Shown: positions 62,244-64,000 of the stretch, piece by piece
Position numbering within the stretch: the stretch's first letter is position 1
Layout: each line of letters starts with the position of its first letter
From: Asterella californica
Lineage: Eukaryota > Streptophyta > Marchantiopsida > Marchantiales > Aytoniaceae
DNA length: 64,000 nucleotides
Direction: 5' to 3'
Assembly (NCBI GenBank): GCA_036924285.1
Contig: JAYKYS010000005.1
Coordinates: 6,448,001-6,512,000 of the forward strand
Translations under genes and position numbers: made by a program
The notes under the pieces: model-generated
Database searches by the model: none
What the model was told of the DNA's origin: nothing
Seen by the model: the letters and a program-made list of their open reading frames with translations, nothing else

Positions 62244-64000
62244 ACATCATCATATCTAGCTTCGGTCCGATCCAATTTAGCAAAGACTTCTTGGACTAAC
62301 TCTTTCATAGTTGTCTTTGCTCCTGGCAACTTGAAGATCTGCATAATTTTGGCTTCCATGGCTGTCCACTCTCGAACATGTTCCTCCAATTCATCAATCT
62401 ATAGCCAATCTCAGTTTCGTTGGTCATTGAGCTCTACGAGCACGTCTGCGTTCTTCACCCACTAGATTTTAAGCTGGTGGATGTGCTCGAGATAATACGA
62501 TGTCTTGTTGTGCAATCAATTAGTATGTAAATTACGCGTATAATTATATTTTACACACAGTTGTATAAGAGAGAGAGAGAGAGAAAATCCTTGCTCTTAG
62601 GAGATGAAAACCCTTGCTCTTATGAGCTTAGAATGCTCTAATATTTGCTAGAGGTCTCCATGAGGTGCAAAAGGACAAGGTTGAGTCCTTTAACTTCCTA
62701 TTGGTTCATCAAAAAGTGGAGATAAATTGTCATCTATCTAGACGAGCGGTTCGGGAGGAATGGTGCACTTTCACAAGGGATCTGGGAGATCAGAGGAGAT
62801 GGACAGAGAGCTCTCTATGGGAAGAGTAACCTGAGTCCAAATTTCACTCGATTTGGAGGTCCATGGCATGCGTTATGACCATTTGAAGTTCGTAGAGTGA
62901 TGGAAGTACATAGTTTTCTCTTCCGATTGAAAGATTGAGGAGTTTGAGTGATTGCGCCGTCAGATTAAGACCAAATTTCACGAGCTTGTAGCTTGTCAGT
63001 TGCTGAAGCTCTGACCCTCAATTTCATTACCGGATGTTTTGCAGATTGGGCGCAATGGCGATTTGAAGACGATGGGGTGCAGAAAGCTTTCAATCTGGAG
63101 CAGCAAGTTCGCAGATTTATGGAGGATGATCTGAACGGTCAAATTGGCTGAAATTTCCTGAGTAGGTGAATTTACCTTGTGATTTGCTGGCACAGGAAGT
63201 TTGAGTCGAAGTAGACGGTTCATTTAGGCGAAGAAGCTTCTGTCTTGAATATGAGTTTAGCAGTGTGTGTAAGTTTTTGAGAATTTGTATTAATTGTGGG
63301 AGGAGATCTTGCCATCAGATCTTTCTGAAATTTGACCAGTAAGTAGAAATCTAAGTATCCTACCTACGTGGCAAGTTTGAGGGAAGACTGAGTTGTAGAT
63401 ATGAACCTATCATGTGTGAAACTTCGCTGCTTTTTCTGTCGAGTTGTATCGACAACGATATCTAGTCCAAGTCCCGAGACTTGTTAGCGACAGTTGGCAG
63501 AAAAGCATCCAGTGTGACGTATGTATTGCTTTGGAGGGTATACTAGGCGTAGACAGGACTATAGCGATCTAGGTTGTGATCGCGTCATGTGGTTGTTAGT
63601 TTCGCATTCAACGTGACAAAGTGCGATCTTTGACTTCTAAAGTCGAGTACTTGTCTAGCCTAGTGACTAGTGTTAAGATATGTTACGGTGCATGTATTAG
63701 AACCGTCCACCAAGACAACCTACATGAGAGTGAGTAGGACGGCACCAAACATGCGATGTGCATGTGTGCCATCTCATCGATGCGTGTGGTTTTGGTTGAT
63801 CGGTTAGTGAGCTTGCACATATCCTTGTTTTGTGTTCAAAACCCTTAAAGAAAAGGGGAGTGACCTATGTGGGGGCATTCGACCTTAAGGAAATTCAAGT
63901 GATTACTCGTAAAGAGATTGTAGTGGTCTTTATGAGTTTGTATAAAGACGCTCTATGGATCATATATCTTTGTAGTTGGAGTACGAAAGTCGTGAGAGAT
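62244..64000. other. Insertion-site sequence and leader-like DNA, no intact gene
   Basis: A minus-strand open frame (62389-62244) encodes EEHVREWTAMEAKIMQIF and runs into the LTR, as if the copia element had inserted into an older coding sequence. A GA-rich run is at about 62567-62584. From 62800 to 63400 the sequence resembles untranslated leader of plant retrotransposons (repeated phrases like CAAATTTCAC). I find no gene after 62400. Confidence 0.4.

Overview
This window is nuclear DNA of a land plant. Three spliced host genes show this: a plastid ketol-acid reductoisomerase, a thylakoid-lumen protein with a plastid and twin-arginine targeting signal, and a trihelix transcription factor. 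The rest is mostly decayed Ty3/gypsy and Ty1/copia LTR retrotransposons. I cannot name the species. A seedless plant (for example a bryophyte) is a guess from the compact introns and the unfamiliar retroelements, not a demonstrated fact.

Layout. (1) 1-15.8 kb is a large, broken Ty3/gypsy complex. Two LTR-like arms (minus strand, ending at 3782; plus strand, starting at 12948) face each other as an inverted repeat. Between them lie a minus-strand gag-protease element without RT or integrase, whose middle 0.8 kb is inverted, and a plus-strand element with zinc knuckles, protease, RT-RNase H and integrase. Each arm runs outward into the same long coiled-coil ORF. (2) 16.2-21.3 kb holds three copies of a second LTR family of about 1.15 kb (two direct, one inverted) with one gag fragment. 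(3) 21.5-24.5 kb holds two decayed copia 3' ends. (4) 24.6-39.7 kb is mostly non-coding, apart from a possible membrane-protein gene and the lumen-protein gene (27634-30224, minus). (5) 39777-46937 is a plus-strand trihelix gene with two tandem DNA-binding domains and a 5-kb last intron. (6) 47-54.4 kb is mostly non-coding with small tandem repeats and one possible coding exon. (7) 54480-57841 (minus) is the 11-exon ketol-acid reductoisomerase gene. (8) 58.4-62.2 kb is a minus-strand copia element with its 5' LTR and primer-binding site, cut off inside the RT. The last 1.7 kb looks like retrotransposon leader.

The three host genes do unrelated jobs: branched-chain amino-acid synthesis in the plastid, a lumen protein of photosynthetic membranes, and nuclear transcription control. 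Their exon models were built by hand. In all three, every junction uses GT-AG, the phases agree and the joined length is a whole number of codons. The most unusual signals are the tandem duplication of an entire trihelix domain, the saturation of the gypsy complex by the hexamer GAAGAC/GTCTTC on both strands and in all frames, and the inverted, internally rearranged gypsy elements.
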